A stretch of 64,000 nucleotides of DNA from RGIG3102 sp964369915 (GCA_964369915.1 CAYJGG010000003.1:1-64000), one strand, 5' to 3'; shown: positions 8,379 through 17,967, counted from the stretch's first letter. Notes: generated from the sequence alone by a model not told the origin. Numbers and translations: made by a program.

Positions 8379-9054
8379 TTAAATATGGACAAAAATATAA
8401 GCTATCTGCTGAAATTAATTTATATTTTGTGCCTTCATATTCACTATTAAATGAAAAGTTGATTGTTTTACCGTGTAAATGTCCATAATAACATTTTTTT
8501 ATATTATATTCTTTTAATGTGTTCAAGATATGATTGCTCTTTAAATCTTGATAAATCGGCGGATAGTGTAAAAAAACTATCTTCTCTTTTTCTGATTTTA
8601 TATAATCAAGAGAAGCTTTTAGTCTGCCAGCTTCTCTTAATACTATTTTTTCATTTTCTTTTTCGCCATTTTCAAAAAGCCAACCACGAGTTCCACAAAT
8701 TATATAATTTTCAACTTCAAAGCTATTATTAAATAAAAATTTTATAGTTTTAAATTCATGTTTTTCTAAAAATTCATTTAATTTTTTGCTAGTTTGCCAC
8801 CAATAATCATGATTGCCTTTTAATATTATTTTTTGTCCGTTTAATTTTTCTATAAATTTAAAATCTTCAACGGCATCTTCTATATCTAAAGCCCAAGAAA
8901 TATCCCCTGCTAAAATAACAGTGTCTTTTTCTGTAATTAATTTTTGCCAATTTTTTTCTATTCTTTCAAAATGGTTTTCCCATCCTTTAAAAATATCCAT
9001 AGGCTTATTTGTAGAAAATGATAAATGTAAATCGCCAATAGTATATATCGCCAA
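8371..9054 (-). CDS. Calcineurin-like metallophosphoesterase, TTG start
   Basis: A 227-residue cytosolic metallophosphoesterase with the canonical metal-ligand blocks: GDLH at 7-10, GDISW near 51-55, GNHDYW near 80-85, a lone His in FLHYPP, and GHLHG near 195. The substrate cannot be inferred. The start is TTG at 9054, because no ATG lies before GDLH and AAGGAGG is 5 bases upstream of that TTG. It follows tyrS by 98 bases without a visible tyrS terminator. The tig promoter is embedded in its 3' end. Confidence 0.88.
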   Translation of the reverse strand: MAIYTIGDLHLSFSTNKPMDIFKGWENHFERIEKNWQKLITEKDTVILAGDISWALDIEDAVEDFKFIEKLNGQKIILKGNHDYWWQTSKKLNEFLEKHEFKTIKFLFNNSFEVENYIICGTRGWLFENGEKENEKIVLREAGRLKASLDYIKSEKEKIVFLHYPPIYQDLKSNHILNTLKEYNIKKCYYGHLHGKTINFSFNSEYEGTKYKLISADSLYFCPYLID

Positions 9055-9152
9055 TAGAGCCTCCTTAAATTATATTATATTTATATAATAACATATACCA
9101 TATTAAATAAAAGTAAATTTTATCTAAATATTTAAAACTATTTGTTAATTTT

Positions 9153-10379
9153 TTATAATTCAACTCTTAAGAATGTTTTTTTGCCTTTTTTTATTATAAA
9201 TAATTCGTTAAATTCTTCTTTTTCAAAACTTGTATCAATATTATCAATTTTAACATCATTTACTAATACTCCGCCTTGAGTTACTAATCTTCTTGCTTCT
9301 GATTTACTCGCTGCAAGTTTTACTGCAACTAATAAATCTAAAATTGATATTTTATTATCCAGAAAATTATCACTCATAAGTTTTTCACTAGGCATATTTT
9401 CACTATCTTGTGCACCTGAGAATAAATCTCTTGAAGTTTTAATAGCTTTCTGTGCATCTTCTTTTGAGTGCACTAATTCTGTTAAATTATAAGCTAATAA
9501 TTCTTTAGCTTTGTTATATGCTGCACCGCCCTCTTTTTCAAATGCTTCTATTTCTTCTAGTGGTACTAGCGTTAACATTTTTAAGCATTTTCCAACGTCA
9601 GCATCATTTATGTTTCTCCAGTATTGGAAAAATTCATATGGAGTTGTTTTTGTAGGATCAAGCCAAACTGCACCTGCAACTGTTTTCCCCATTTTAACGC
9701 CATCTGAGGTTGTTAAAAGATTAAAAGTCATACCAAATGAATCTTGTCTTGCTTTTTTTCTAATTAATTCAGTACCAGCTAAGATATTCGACCATTGATC
9801 GTTTCCGCCTAATTGCATTTTACAATTAACTTCGTTAAACATATGATAAAAATCATATCCTTGCATTAACATATAGTTAAATTCAGTGAAAGAAAGACCT
9901 TTTTCTAAGCGAATTTTAAAGGCTTCTGCTGTAAGCATTTTATTAACCGAAAAATGAAATCCTACATCTCTTAAAAAATCAACATAGTTAAGTTCTAAAA
10001 GCCAATCAGCATTGTTAAGCATTAAAGCTTTACCCTCTGAAAAATCTAAGAATTTTCTCATTGTAACTTTGAATTTTTCGCCGTTTGCATCAATTTCTTC
10101 TTTAGACATAACTTTTCTCATATCGCTTTTTCCACTAGGATCGCCTATCATACAAGTACCGCCGCCGATTAAAGCGATTGGTCTATGCCCAGCAGATTGC
10201 ATATGGCGCATAACCATTAATTGCAAAAAATGTCCAACGTGTAAGCTGTCTGCAGTTGGATCAAATCCAATATAAAATGTAACTTTTTCTTTTTCTAATA
10301 AATCACGAACTAAATCTCTATCAGTAACTTGTGCTATTAGTCCTCTTTCTTCTAATAAATCAAAAACATTTTTTTTCAT
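9153..10379 (-). CDS. tyrS: Tyrosyl-tRNA synthetase
   Basis: Class I aminoacyl-tRNA synthetase that charges tRNA-Tyr. The 408-residue protein has the ATP-binding HVGH at 47-50, a tyrosine-binding region (GGNDQWSNI), KMGKT (the KMSKS equivalent) near residue 230, and a C-terminal S4-type RNA-binding domain ending KKTFLRVEL. This is the bacterial TyrS/TyrZ type. It is preceded by a complete T-box leader, so expression rises when uncharged tRNA-Tyr accumulates. That leader independently supports the tyrosine assignment. Confidence 0.97.
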   Translation of the reverse strand: MKKNVFDLLEERGLIAQVTDRDLVRDLLEKEKVTFYIGFDPTADSLHVGHFLQLMVMRHMQSAGHRPIALIGGGTCMIGDPSGKSDMRKVMSKEEIDANGEKFKVTMRKFLDFSEGKALMLNNADWLLELNYVDFLRDVGFHFSVNKMLTAEAFKIRLEKGLSFTEFNYMLMQGYDFYHMFNEVNCKMQLGGNDQWSNILAGTELIRKKARQDSFGMTFNLLTTSDGVKMGKTVAGAVWLDPTKTTPYEFFQYWRNINDADVGKCLKMLTLVPLEEIEAFEKEGGAAYNKAKELLAYNLTELVHSKEDAQKAIKTSRDLFSGAQDSENMPSEKLMSDNFLDNKISILDLLVAVKLAASKSEARRLVTQGGVLVNDVKIDNIDTSFEKEEFNELFIIKKGKKTFLRVEL

Positions 10380-10396
10380 AATAATAACCTTTCATT

Positions 10397-10667
10397 AATA
10401 AATAAAAAACGCCTACTGCTAATTAAATATAATTAGCAGAGGGCGTTAAAAATTACGCGGTACCACCTCTGTTTTATGGATAAATCCACCTTAACAAAAC
10501 CTTTAGTTTTATATACTATAACGTGTATCATTCGTCAAAACCTACTATTATTTCAATTTTGCCACTCCAAAGTGTATTTCATTTTTAATTTTCGTCTTTT
10601 TTTCACCAGCCAAAAGCTCTCTATACCTAATTAAAAATTACTCTCTTTATCTTAGTGTTTTATTATA
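10397..10667 (-). promoter_or_regulatory. Tyrosine T-box riboswitch of tyrS
   Basis: This fills the 319-base gene-free stretch between recN and tyrS. In transcription order: Stem I, whose lower arms AATTTTTAATT and AATTAAAAAT pair around the distal GGCTGGTGAAA element; a specifier loop (GAAATACACT) in which TAC, at 10576-10574, is the tyrosine codon; then the conserved T-box AGGTGGTACCGCG (10468-10456), whose TGGT can pair with the ACCA end of uncharged tRNA-Tyr; then the terminator. Uncharged tRNA should favour the antiterminator. The T-box core is certain; the specifier codon is read by eye. Confidence 0.92.
10398..10447 (-). terminator. Regulated terminator of the tyrS T-box
   Basis: Minus-strand arm at 10447-10430 pairs with the arm at 10425-10408 over 18 positions with two mismatches and a 4-base loop, followed by TTTTTTATTTA (10408-10398). 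The 5' arm begins just after the T-box sequence, as expected for mutually exclusive terminator and antiterminator structures. Confidence 0.88.
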
Positions 10668-10673
10668 TTTTTT

Positions 10674-10702
10674 ATATTATCATCTTAAAAATGATATGTC
10701 AA
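10674..10702 (-). promoter_or_regulatory. Sigma-A promoter of the tyrS leader
   Basis: On the minus strand a perfect TTGACA (10702-10697), a 17-base spacer, then TAATAT (10679-10674). The -35 box overlaps the stop codon of recN (10699-10701). Transcription should start near 10667, giving a T-box leader of about 290 bases before the tyrS ATG. Confidence 0.85.
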
Positions 10703-12366
10703 GAATTTTGTGTGTTTAATATCATCTCTTTTGCATTTTCAAGTGATGTTGATGTAATATTATCACCAGATATAATTCTTGCTATTTCTTTTTCTTTTTC
10801 TTCATTCGATAAAGCTTGTATATTTGTGTATGTAGCTTTATCATCGCTTGTTTTTTTAATTAATAAATGATTATCTGAAAATGCAGCTATTTGCGCCGAG
10901 TGTGTCACACAAAAAATTTGTTTTCCTTTAGCTGTTTGCTTTAATAATTTACCTATTTTAAAAGCAGCAGAACCTGACACACCTGAATCTATTTCATCAA
11001 AAATTAATGTGTCTGTTTTATCTGTATCCGCTAAAACGCTTTTTATAGCTAGCATAATTCTTGATAATTCACCACCAGAAGCTATTTTTGATAAAGGCTT
11101 TTCTATTTCACCTTTATTAGTAATAATTAAAAACTCAATTTCATCTTTACCAATTTTTGAATAGCTTTTATCATTAATTTTTAAAATTAGTTCAACCGAT
11201 GGCATATTTAAAAATTCTAAAGCTGATTTTATTTGCGCATTAAATCTATTAAAAATATCAATTCTATTTTCCGTTAAATCTTCAGCAGCTTTTTTAAGTT
11301 TTGGCAGTATAATTTCTTGATGATTATATAATTTATCTAATTCCTCTTCTAAAAAATTAATTGTTTTTAATTGTTTTTTAGAGGTTTCTAAAGTATTTAA
11401 AATATCAGCTACTAAAGGCCCATATTTTCTTTTTAATTTATAATATAAATCTAATCTTTCTTCTATTTCATCTATATCACTAACATCAATATCAAAATCA
11501 TCTAAGAAATTTTTAAGCATAAATAATGAATCTTCTGCTAAGTTTTGCGCTTCTAGGAGTTTATTATTTATTTGTTTTAGCTTTTCATCATATTCTTGAG
11601 CTAAAGATAATTCGCTTGTTGCAGAGCTAATTCCAGTCACAGCACCATTAAAGCCTTCTTCTCCTGAAAGTAGAGTATAGGCGCTATTAATATTTTTCAT
11701 TATTTTTTCAGCTTCTAAAATTTTCTTTTTATTAGCTAATAATTCAGTTTCTTCTTCTATTGATAATTCAGCGTCTTCAATTTCTTTAATTTGAAATGAT
11801 AATAACTCTAAATTTTCTTCGCTTTCTTTATCTAAGTTTTCCAATTTTTTTATTTCACTATTAATTTTAGTATACTCTAAAAAATATTTTAAATACTCAG
11901 TTTTTACAATTTCATTTACCCCAAACCCATCTAATATTTCAATATGTTTTGAGGAGTTTAAAAGGCTTTGATTATCGTGCTGACCATGAATAGTTATAGC
12001 ATCTGAAAAAATATCTTTTATAACAGATAATGATACAGGCATGTTATTAATTCTAGCACTACTTTTCCCGTCGCTTGTAACCTGCCTTGTTATAATACAT
12101 TCCTGTTTAATATCAATTTCAAATTCTTCTGCTTTTTTAATTAAATCTTGATTTATTTCATCAAAAACAGCAGTTATAACAGCTTTATTAGCGCCATTCC
12201 TAACAATATTTTTAGAAATTCTATCCCCTAGAATTGCATTAATTGAATCAACAACAATAGACTTACCTGCACCAGTTTCCCCAGTTAAACAAGTAAATCC
12301 ATTAGTAAAATTTATATTTGCTTTTTCTATTACCGCAACATTTTCTATAATTAATTCACAAAGCAT
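10699..12366 (-). CDS. recN: DNA repair protein RecN (SMC-like ATPase)
   Basis: Early responder to double-strand breaks. The 555-residue protein has SMC/ABC architecture: Walker A GETGAGKS at 29-36, long Glu/Lys-rich coiled coils from about 155 to 370, then ABC signature SGGELSRIMLA near 430, Walker B TLIFDEIDSGVSG, and a C-terminal His switch (VTHSAQIA). It is 22 bases downstream of argR, the usual clostridial order. In many clostridia spoIVB and spo0A follow recN; here the tyrS T-box promoter starts within the recN stop codon instead. Confidence 0.96.
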   Translation of the reverse strand: MLCELIIENVAVIEKANINFTNGFTCLTGETGAGKSIVVDSINAILGDRISKNIVRNGANKAVITAVFDEINQDLIKKAEEFEIDIKQECIITRQVTSDGKSSARINNMPVSLSVIKDIFSDAITIHGQHDNQSLLNSSKHIEILDGFGVNEIVKTEYLKYFLEYTKINSEIKKLENLDKESEENLELLSFQIKEIEDAELSIEEETELLANKKKILEAEKIMKNINSAYTLLSGEEGFNGAVTGISSATSELSLAQEYDEKLKQINNKLLEAQNLAEDSLFMLKNFLDDFDIDVSDIDEIEERLDLYYKLKRKYGPLVADILNTLETSKKQLKTINFLEEELDKLYNHQEIILPKLKKAAEDLTENRIDIFNRFNAQIKSALEFLNMPSVELILKINDKSYSKIGKDEIEFLIITNKGEIEKPLSKIASGGELSRIMLAIKSVLADTDKTDTLIFDEIDSGVSGSAAFKIGKLLKQTAKGKQIFCVTHSAQIAAFSDNHLLIKKTSDDKATYTNIQALSNEEKEKEIARIISGDNITSTSLENAKEMILNTQNS

Positions 12367-12388
12367 ATTAAGTGTAATTAGCCTCCTA

Positions 12389-12844
12389 TTACTTTATGTA
12401 TTGTTTTAATTTTTTACATAATTCTTCAGCTTGATTTTCAGTTCTAACTAAAACAAAGATTGTGTTTTCACCAGCTAAAGTACCAACAACGCCATCCCAA
12501 TTTAAACTATCAAACACTTCACAAGCCGCTTGAGCCATAGCTGTTTGGCATTTTATAACTATTGTGTTTCCTGCATAGTCTACTGAAGAAATAGATTCAG
12601 AAAATATATAATCAAATCTATTAAAAGTAGCCTTTGTGTCTTGCACAATAGTATTTTGAGCATATTTATATTCCCCATTAGATGCAACTATTTTAACGAG
12701 ATTTAATTCTTTAATATCTCTTGAAATAGTTGCCTGAGTCACATCATAATTTTCATTTTTTAATAGCTCTAGTAAAATTTCTTGCCTATCAATATTTTGC
12801 TCTTGAATTAACGATAAAATCTTTTTATGTCTTGCTCTTTTCAT
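12389..12844 (-). CDS. argR: Arginine repressor ArgR/AhrC
   Basis: Arginine-sensing hexameric transcription factor. At 151 residues it has the winged helix in the first 70 residues, with the recognition-helix region VTQATISRDIKEL near 34-46, and a C-terminal oligomerisation and arginine-binding domain containing GTLAGENTIFVLV near 125. In clostridia it commonly precedes recN without controlling it. No arginine biosynthesis gene is in this window, so its targets lie elsewhere. Confidence 0.95.
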   Translation of the reverse strand: MKRARHKKILSLIQEQNIDRQEILLELLKNENYDVTQATISRDIKELNLVKIVASNGEYKYAQNTIVQDTKATFNRFDYIFSESISSVDYAGNTIVIKCQTAMAQAACEVFDSLNWDGVVGTLAGENTIFVLVRTENQAEELCKKLKQYIK

Positions 12845-12886
12845 CTTTTTAAATCCTTTCGAAAATTTATATTTACTAAAATGTTT

Positions 12887-13723
12887 TTATCTCATTTTTA
12901 ATTTATTATCTAAGGTTTTTAATTGCTCTATCTCATTTATAGAATAAACCTCTAATATTTCATCTGCAATTTCAATTGTTATAATATCTTCTTCTTTTAT
13001 TTTTGTATGGTTTGCACCATCAAAAGAAACATAAGCTTCCTGATCATTTAGCCCTTTTACAACAACTTTTACCTCTTTATCCCCTGCTAAAACCATTGGT
13101 ACACTGTTTAAATTGTGTGGAGCGACAAACGATAATATAATTGCTCTTAAATCAACATCAACTACAGGGCCACCTAATGAAAGCGAATATGCAGTTGAGC
13201 CTGTTGGAGTTGCAACAACAACACCATCACCTTGAAAACTAGATAAGTGATTTTCATTAATAATTAAATCTAATATTATGGTGTTTATAAAGATATTTTT
13301 TAAAATCGCAACATCATTTAAGCAATTTATCCATTCACCATCATTAATTTTTGCTTTTAAAAGATTATGTTTATTAACTCTAAAGTAATCATTATTTAAT
13401 AAATTAGATAATTTATTAATTTCGTGTGATTCAATAGTTGTTAAAAACCCAAGGTTTCCGCTATTTACTCCTAGAATTGGCTTTGAATATTTTGCACATA
13501 ATGTTCCAACTGATAAAATTGTGCCATCTCCACCAATAGTAATAACTAAATCTGCCCATTTAATTCCATCTTCAATATCTTTAGTTTTGATATCTTGTAA
13601 ATTAAAATTTATTTCATTGCTAATAGAAATATCGCAGTTTAAATTCTGCAATTCGTTTATAACGTTTTTTAGGGCAATATCATAATTATTCTTTGAAGTA
13701 TTAACTTTTATAAAAACTCTCAT
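12887..13723 (-). CDS. nadK: NAD kinase
   Basis: Phosphorylates NAD to NADP using ATP or polyphosphate. The 278-residue protein has the NAD-kinase signature GGDGT at 64-68, the second conserved block NSGNLGFL near 93, and the glycine-rich TPTGSTAYSLSLGGP near 172-186. It lies between tlyA (9 bases upstream) and argR (42 bases downstream) in the conserved dxs-tlyA-nadK-argR-recN order. Confidence 0.96.
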   Translation of the reverse strand: MRVFIKVNTSKNNYDIALKNVINELQNLNCDISISNEINFNLQDIKTKDIEDGIKWADLVITIGGDGTILSVGTLCAKYSKPILGVNSGNLGFLTTIESHEINKLSNLLNNDYFRVNKHNLLKAKINDGEWINCLNDVAILKNIFINTIILDLIINENHLSSFQGDGVVVATPTGSTAYSLSLGGPVVDVDLRAIILSFVAPHNLNSVPMVLAGDKEVKVVVKGLNDQEAYVSFDGANHTKIKEEDIITIEIADEILEVYSINEIEQLKTLDNKLKMR

Positions 13724-13731
13724 TTTTATTT

Positions 13732-14535
13732 TTACTCTCCTAAAAATTCTTTTGATTTCAAAACCACTTTTTCAATTTCTTCTAATGTAATTTTTTCATC
13801 TTCTTCTTTTTTAGACACTACTGCTAAAAATTCAATATTTCCCTCTGGTCCTTTAATTGGAGAAAAAGTTAATTCTTTTATAAAAAATCCATTTTGTTTT
13901 GCAAACTGCATTACATTTATAATAACTTCTTTGTGTACTAATGAATCTCTAACAACACCTTTTTTTCCAACTTTTTCTCTACCAGCCTCAAATTGAGGTT
14001 TAATTAAACACACTCCTAAAACATCTTCTTTTGATATTTTATATGCGACTGGAAATATATGCTTTAATGATATAAACGAAACATCAACAGAGAAAAAATC
14101 AATTTTTTCTTTTATTAATTCTTCATCAACATTTCTAATATTAGTTTTTTCTAAATTTATTACTCTTTCATCAGTTCTAAGTTTCCAAGCAAGTTGTCCA
14201 TATCCAACATCAACCGAATAAACTTTACTTGCTCCATTTTGAAGCATACAATCTGTAAAACCGCCAGTTGAAGCGCCTATGTCCATACAAATTTTTTCAT
14301 TTAAATTAAATTGATATTCGTTTATAGCTTTTTCAAGTTTTAATCCACCACGGCTAACATATTTTAAATCTTTACCGCGCACTTCAACCTTATCAGTTTC
14401 TTTAATCATAGTCCCTGATTTATCTACTTTTTGATTATTAACATAAACAATACCAGACATTATTAAAGCTTGTGCTCTTTGTCTTGATTCGGCATAACCT
14501 TCATTAAAAACATATTGATCTAATCTAATTTTCAT
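13732..14535 (-). CDS. tlyA: TlyA-family S4/FtsJ RNA methyltransferase
   Basis: A 267-residue protein with an N-terminal S4 RNA-binding domain (residues 1-62, RLDQYVFNEGYAESR onward) and a Rossmann methyltransferase domain with the SAM motif MDIGASTGGFTDC near 84-96. In the family TlyA 2'-O-methylates 16S and/or 23S rRNA; the Bacillus orthologue is YqxC. Its start overlaps the end of dxs by 11 bases, which implies translational coupling. Assignment to the family is firm; the exact rRNA position modified is not visible. Confidence 0.92.
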   Translation of the reverse strand: MKIRLDQYVFNEGYAESRQRAQALIMSGIVYVNNQKVDKSGTMIKETDKVEVRGKDLKYVSRGGLKLEKAINEYQFNLNEKICMDIGASTGGFTDCMLQNGASKVYSVDVGYGQLAWKLRTDERVINLEKTNIRNVDEELIKEKIDFFSVDVSFISLKHIFPVAYKISKEDVLGVCLIKPQFEAGREKVGKKGVVRDSLVHKEVIINVMQFAKQNGFFIKELTFSPIKGPEGNIEFLAVVSKKEEDEKITLEEIEKVVLKSKEFLGE

Positions 14536-16393
14536 TTAGTTTCCCTTTTATATCTTCTACTATTGACTCAGAATCTAATTTGCAAATTTTCATTAATTCA
14601 TCAAGACTTGCATGAGTTAACAAATTATTATCAATACAATGAGAATAAAATCTTCCTTTGAAATTTTTATTTAATAGTTTATTTGCAAGATTTTGAGTTA
14701 CACTTCCATTTTCAACTTGCTCTTCATAAATAAAAATGTTTTTATACTTTAGTAAATCATTTAATAAATCTTCTGAAAGTGGATTAATTATATTTAATTT
14801 ACAAATATCAATTTTAATATTTTCTAAAGATAAATCTTCACTTGCTTTTACAATGTTTGCAAAATGACGTCCATAACAGACTACAACTGTTTTGCTTTTA
14901 TTTGAAATAATGTCGTATTCATTTTTTGTGCAAATATAATTTTGTGTAATTGAATTTTGACCACCTCTTGGATATCTAATAACTTTTGCCCCTTTAACGT
15001 TATTTATTAAATATTCAAGCCAATAATTTAATTCATTATAATTTGAAGGTGATGCAATAATTGTTTCTTTAAAGTTTGCAAATATTGATAAATCATATAC
15101 ACCTTGATGTGTTTCGCCATCACCAGGCACAAGGCCTGCTCTATCTATTGCAAATAAAACATCTGATTTCATCAGCATAACATCATGTAAATATTGGTCT
15201 AATGCTCTTTGCATAAAAGTTGAATACAAACAGACTACTGGCTTTAATCCATTAACAGCAAGTGCAGATGCAAATGTTACTGCATGTTCTTCTGCCATAC
15301 CAACATCAAAAAACCTATTTTTATGTTTTTTATAAAAAAAGTTTAGTCCTGTTCCATATTTCATTGCGGCTGTAATAGCGCAAATTCTTTTGTTTTTATC
15401 AGATATTTCAGCTAATTTTTCACCAAAAACATTTGAGTATGAGTCGCTTGGAGCAATATCAGGATCTTCTAAATTATCAACATCAAAAGCAGATACGCCA
15501 TGAAATGCGCCTGGATTAATTTCAGCAGGTGTAAAGCCTTTTCCCTTGACAGTTAATGCATGGATTATCACGGCTTTTTTTGATCTTTTAGCAGCATTAA
15601 ACGCTTTACATATCTCTTGTATATCATTCCCATCTTCAACTAAGTGATATGTAAGTCCCATATCTTCAAAAAAAGTTGAGTTATATAATGCTCTTCTTAA
15701 AATTGATTTTGAAGAAACCATTATTTCACTAACACCTCTGCCTACAACAGGTATTTTTTCTAAAGTTTTTTCAACTTTTTCTTTTACATCAAGATAATCT
15801 TTACTCGCACGAAGGCCAGAAAGATATTTGCTCATAGCTCCAACATTTTTTGATATAGACATTTTATTATCATTTAAAACAATAATTAAATTATCTAATT
15901 TCTCATCAATATTATTTAATCCTTCATATATCATTCCACCAGTGAAAGCTCCATCGCCAACAATAGCAACAACATATCCATCTTCATTTTTTAGTTTTTT
16001 AGCTTTTGCAAATCCAATAGCAACAGATAAAGATGTACTTCCATGACCTGATATAAAACAATCTGCTTTATCTTCATTTGGAGCTGGAAACCCTGATACA
16101 CCATTTAATTTTCTTAAAGAAGAGAATTTATCTTTTCTCCCTGTTAGAATTTTATGTGTGTAGCACTGATGTCCAACATCAAAGACAATCTTATCATTTG
16201 GAACCATAAAGCATTTATGTATACCAACTCCAATTTCAACCGTACCTAAATTTGCCGACAAATGTCCGCCTGTTTTTGAAACTTCTGTTATCAAGAAATT
16301 TCTTATATCACTGCAAAGCTGTTCTAATCTTTTTTCATCTAATTTAGAAACATCTTTACTACTTTTTATATTATCTAAAACTTTATATTTCAT
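14525..16393 (-). CDS. dxs: 1-Deoxy-D-xylulose-5-phosphate synthase
   Basis: First enzyme of the MEP isoprenoid pathway; it condenses pyruvate with glyceraldehyde-3-phosphate using thiamine diphosphate. About 622 residues, full length. Visible are the thiamine-diphosphate motif GDGAFTGGMIYEGLNN with NDN downstream, the H-rich SGHGSTSLS block, and the second-domain GMAEEHAVTFASALA with DRAGLVPGDGETHQG. I place the start at 16393 (MKYKVLDN), not at the in-frame ATG at 16411, because GGAG lies 9 bases before this ATG and the farther ATG lacks a ribosome-binding site. It shares a transcript with ispA. Confidence 0.95.
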   Translation of the reverse strand: MKYKVLDNIKSSKDVSKLDEKRLEQLCSDIRNFLITEVSKTGGHLSANLGTVEIGVGIHKCFMVPNDKIVFDVGHQCYTHKILTGRKDKFSSLRKLNGVSGFPAPNEDKADCFISGHGSTSLSVAIGFAKAKKLKNEDGYVVAIVGDGAFTGGMIYEGLNNIDEKLDNLIIVLNDNKMSISKNVGAMSKYLSGLRASKDYLDVKEKVEKTLEKIPVVGRGVSEIMVSSKSILRRALYNSTFFEDMGLTYHLVEDGNDIQEICKAFNAAKRSKKAVIIHALTVKGKGFTPAEINPGAFHGVSAFDVDNLEDPDIAPSDSYSNVFGEKLAEISDKNKRICAITAAMKYGTGLNFFYKKHKNRFFDVGMAEEHAVTFASALAVNGLKPVVCLYSTFMQRALDQYLHDVMLMKSDVLFAIDRAGLVPGDGETHQGVYDLSIFANFKETIIASPSNYNELNYWLEYLINNVKGAKVIRYPRGGQNSITQNYICTKNEYDIISNKSKTVVVCYGRHFANIVKASEDLSLENIKIDICKLNIINPLSEDLLNDLLKYKNIFIYEEQVENGSVTQNLANKLLNKNFKGRFYSHCIDNNLLTHASLDELMKICKLDSESIVEDIKGKLNEN

Positions 16394-16410
16394 AAATTTC
16401 TCCAAGTGCA

Positions 16411-16866
16411 TTAAACTAAAACACCGATTATTGTGCCAACTATCGCTCCACCTAATACTTCAAAAGGTGTATGTCCTAACAGTTCTTTTAGCTTTTTATT
16501 GCTTTCTAAATGTAGATTTTCATTTATTTTATCTATCCACTCTTCAACTAATTTATTTAATATTTTAGCTTGCTGTCCTGCCGCATGCCTTACATTCATT
16601 GCATCATACATTACAACGCTAGCTAGCGCTGCACTAATTGCGAATTCTGGCGACTCAAATCCACACACTCTTAGTGTAGTAATACTTAAAGCGCAAACTA
16701 CAGCAGAATGAGAGCTTGGCATACCACCAGAGCCTATTAATCTTTCAGATTCCCATTTTTTGTTTATAGCATAGTTAATAATAGTTTTTAAAACTTGGGC
16801 TGTTAGCCATGCTATTGCAACAGAATTTAATATTCTATTTGAAAACAAAATTTCAAACATTTCCAT
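16411..16866 (-). CDS. yuiD: Divergent PAP2-family membrane protein (YuiD/DUF212)
   Basis: A 151-residue membrane protein with four or so hydrophobic segments and the PAP2-like core GGMPSSHSAVVCAL near 47-60, plus an RHAAGQQAKILN block near 93. This is the divergent acid-phosphatase family of B. subtilis YuiD. From its motif and its position between ispA and dxs, a role in prenyl- or lipid-phosphate metabolism is plausible, but that is inference. It starts 20 bases after ispA and ends just before the dxs ribosome-binding site. Confidence 0.88.
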   Translation of the reverse strand: MEMFEILFSNRILNSVAIAWLTAQVLKTIINYAINKKWESERLIGSGGMPSSHSAVVCALSITTLRVCGFESPEFAISAALASVVMYDAMNVRHAAGQQAKILNKLVEEWIDKINENLHLESNKKLKELLGHTPFEVLGGAIVGTIIGVLV

Positions 16867-16886
16867 TTTTAATTTCCTTATTTCTC

Positions 16887-17765
16887 TTATTTTTTTCGAT
16901 TTAATAAAAACCGTGTGTATTCTATTAATCTATCAGATTTTTCAAAAAATTCTTCTTTTAAACCACTTATTGCCTCGTTAGTTAACTTTTCAGCTATTTC
17001 TTTAGCTTTATTTAACCCATATAAAGTAATAAACGTTGATTTTTCATTTTCTAAATCACTTCCGGCTGGCTTTCCAAGTTCTTCACTTGAAACAGTAACA
17101 TCTAAAATATCATCAACAATTTGAAACACTAATCCTATATTTTTAAAAAATAAATCTAAAACTTCTTTTTGATTTTCATTATTTATAAAAGAGCAAACAC
17201 TTTCAGCTGAAAAAGAAATTAATCTTCCTGTTTTATTGCGATGTATTTTATTTAAAGTTTCTTTATCTGCTTTGATCTCTTCATATTTTAAATCTAATTC
17301 TTGACCATATATCATTCCTTTTGGCCCTATATTTTTATATAAAGATTTTAAAATGCTAACCTTTTCTTTTTCAGTTAAATCTTTTGAATTTAATATAACT
17401 TCACCAGCTACTGAAATCAAAGAATCGCCAGCGAGTAGTGCTGTATCTTCTGAAAAAGCTATATGGCAAGAAGGTTTTCCCCTTCTTAAATCATCATTAT
17501 CCATACAAGGTAAATCATCATGGATCAAGGAATAGCAATGTACCATTTCAACAGCACTAGCAATCGGGATTAACTTTTTAATATCAATATTTAATAATTC
17601 ACCAGTTAAAAAAACTAAAATTGCCCTTGTTCTTTTTCCGCCATCTAATAAAGAATATTTTACAGCTTTTAAAGTTTCGCTATCGCTATTATAAAATTCA
17701 TTAATATAATCTTCAAGTGATTTTTCGAGTATATTAATATACTCATTTAATTCTAATTTACTCAT
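16887..17765 (-). CDS. ispA: Farnesyl diphosphate synthase (IspA-type polyprenyl synthetase)
   Basis: Chain-elongating prenyltransferase making geranyl and farnesyl diphosphate. The 292-residue protein has the first aspartate-rich motif DDLPCMDND at 83-91, the second motif DDILD near 217, and the GGKR substrate-binding block at 42-45. Its ATG overlaps the xseB stop by 8 bases (ATGAGTAA). The chain length is inferred from the short type and from adjacency to xseB, as in other bacteria; a geranylgeranyl synthase cannot be excluded. Confidence 0.93.
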   Translation of the reverse strand: MSKLELNEYINILEKSLEDYINEFYNSDSETLKAVKYSLLDGGKRTRAILVFLTGELLNIDIKKLIPIASAVEMVHCYSLIHDDLPCMDNDDLRRGKPSCHIAFSEDTALLAGDSLISVAGEVILNSKDLTEKEKVSILKSLYKNIGPKGMIYGQELDLKYEEIKADKETLNKIHRNKTGRLISFSAESVCSFINNENQKEVLDLFFKNIGLVFQIVDDILDVTVSSEELGKPAGSDLENEKSTFITLYGLNKAKEIAEKLTNEAISGLKEEFFEKSDRLIEYTRFLLNRKK

Positions 17766-17952
17766 TTATTATATCCACATTAATATTATTTATTAATTTA
17801 TCCACTTCACTTAATTTTTCATTACAAAATGCAATCAATTTAACACCTTCAGAATATAAAGCAATCCCATCTTCAAGTTTTAAAGACGTCGACGCTAATT
17901 CTTTAGCTATTAAATCTAATCTTTGCATTGCCTCTTCAAAAGAATAATTCAT
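17758..17952 (-). CDS. xseB: Exodeoxyribonuclease VII small subunit
   Basis: A 64-residue helical protein with the XseB signature FEEAMQRLDLIAKELAS followed by LEDGIALYSEG and a run of helix to the end. It binds several copies per XseA large subunit to form the single-strand exonuclease that trims DNA to oligonucleotides. It starts 15 bases after xseA and overlaps ispA by 8 bases. Confidence 0.95.
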   Translation of the reverse strand: MNYSFEEAMQRLDLIAKELASTSLKLEDGIALYSEGVKLIAFCNEKLSEVDKLINNINVDIINE

Positions 17953-17967
17953 TATATCTCCTTTTTA

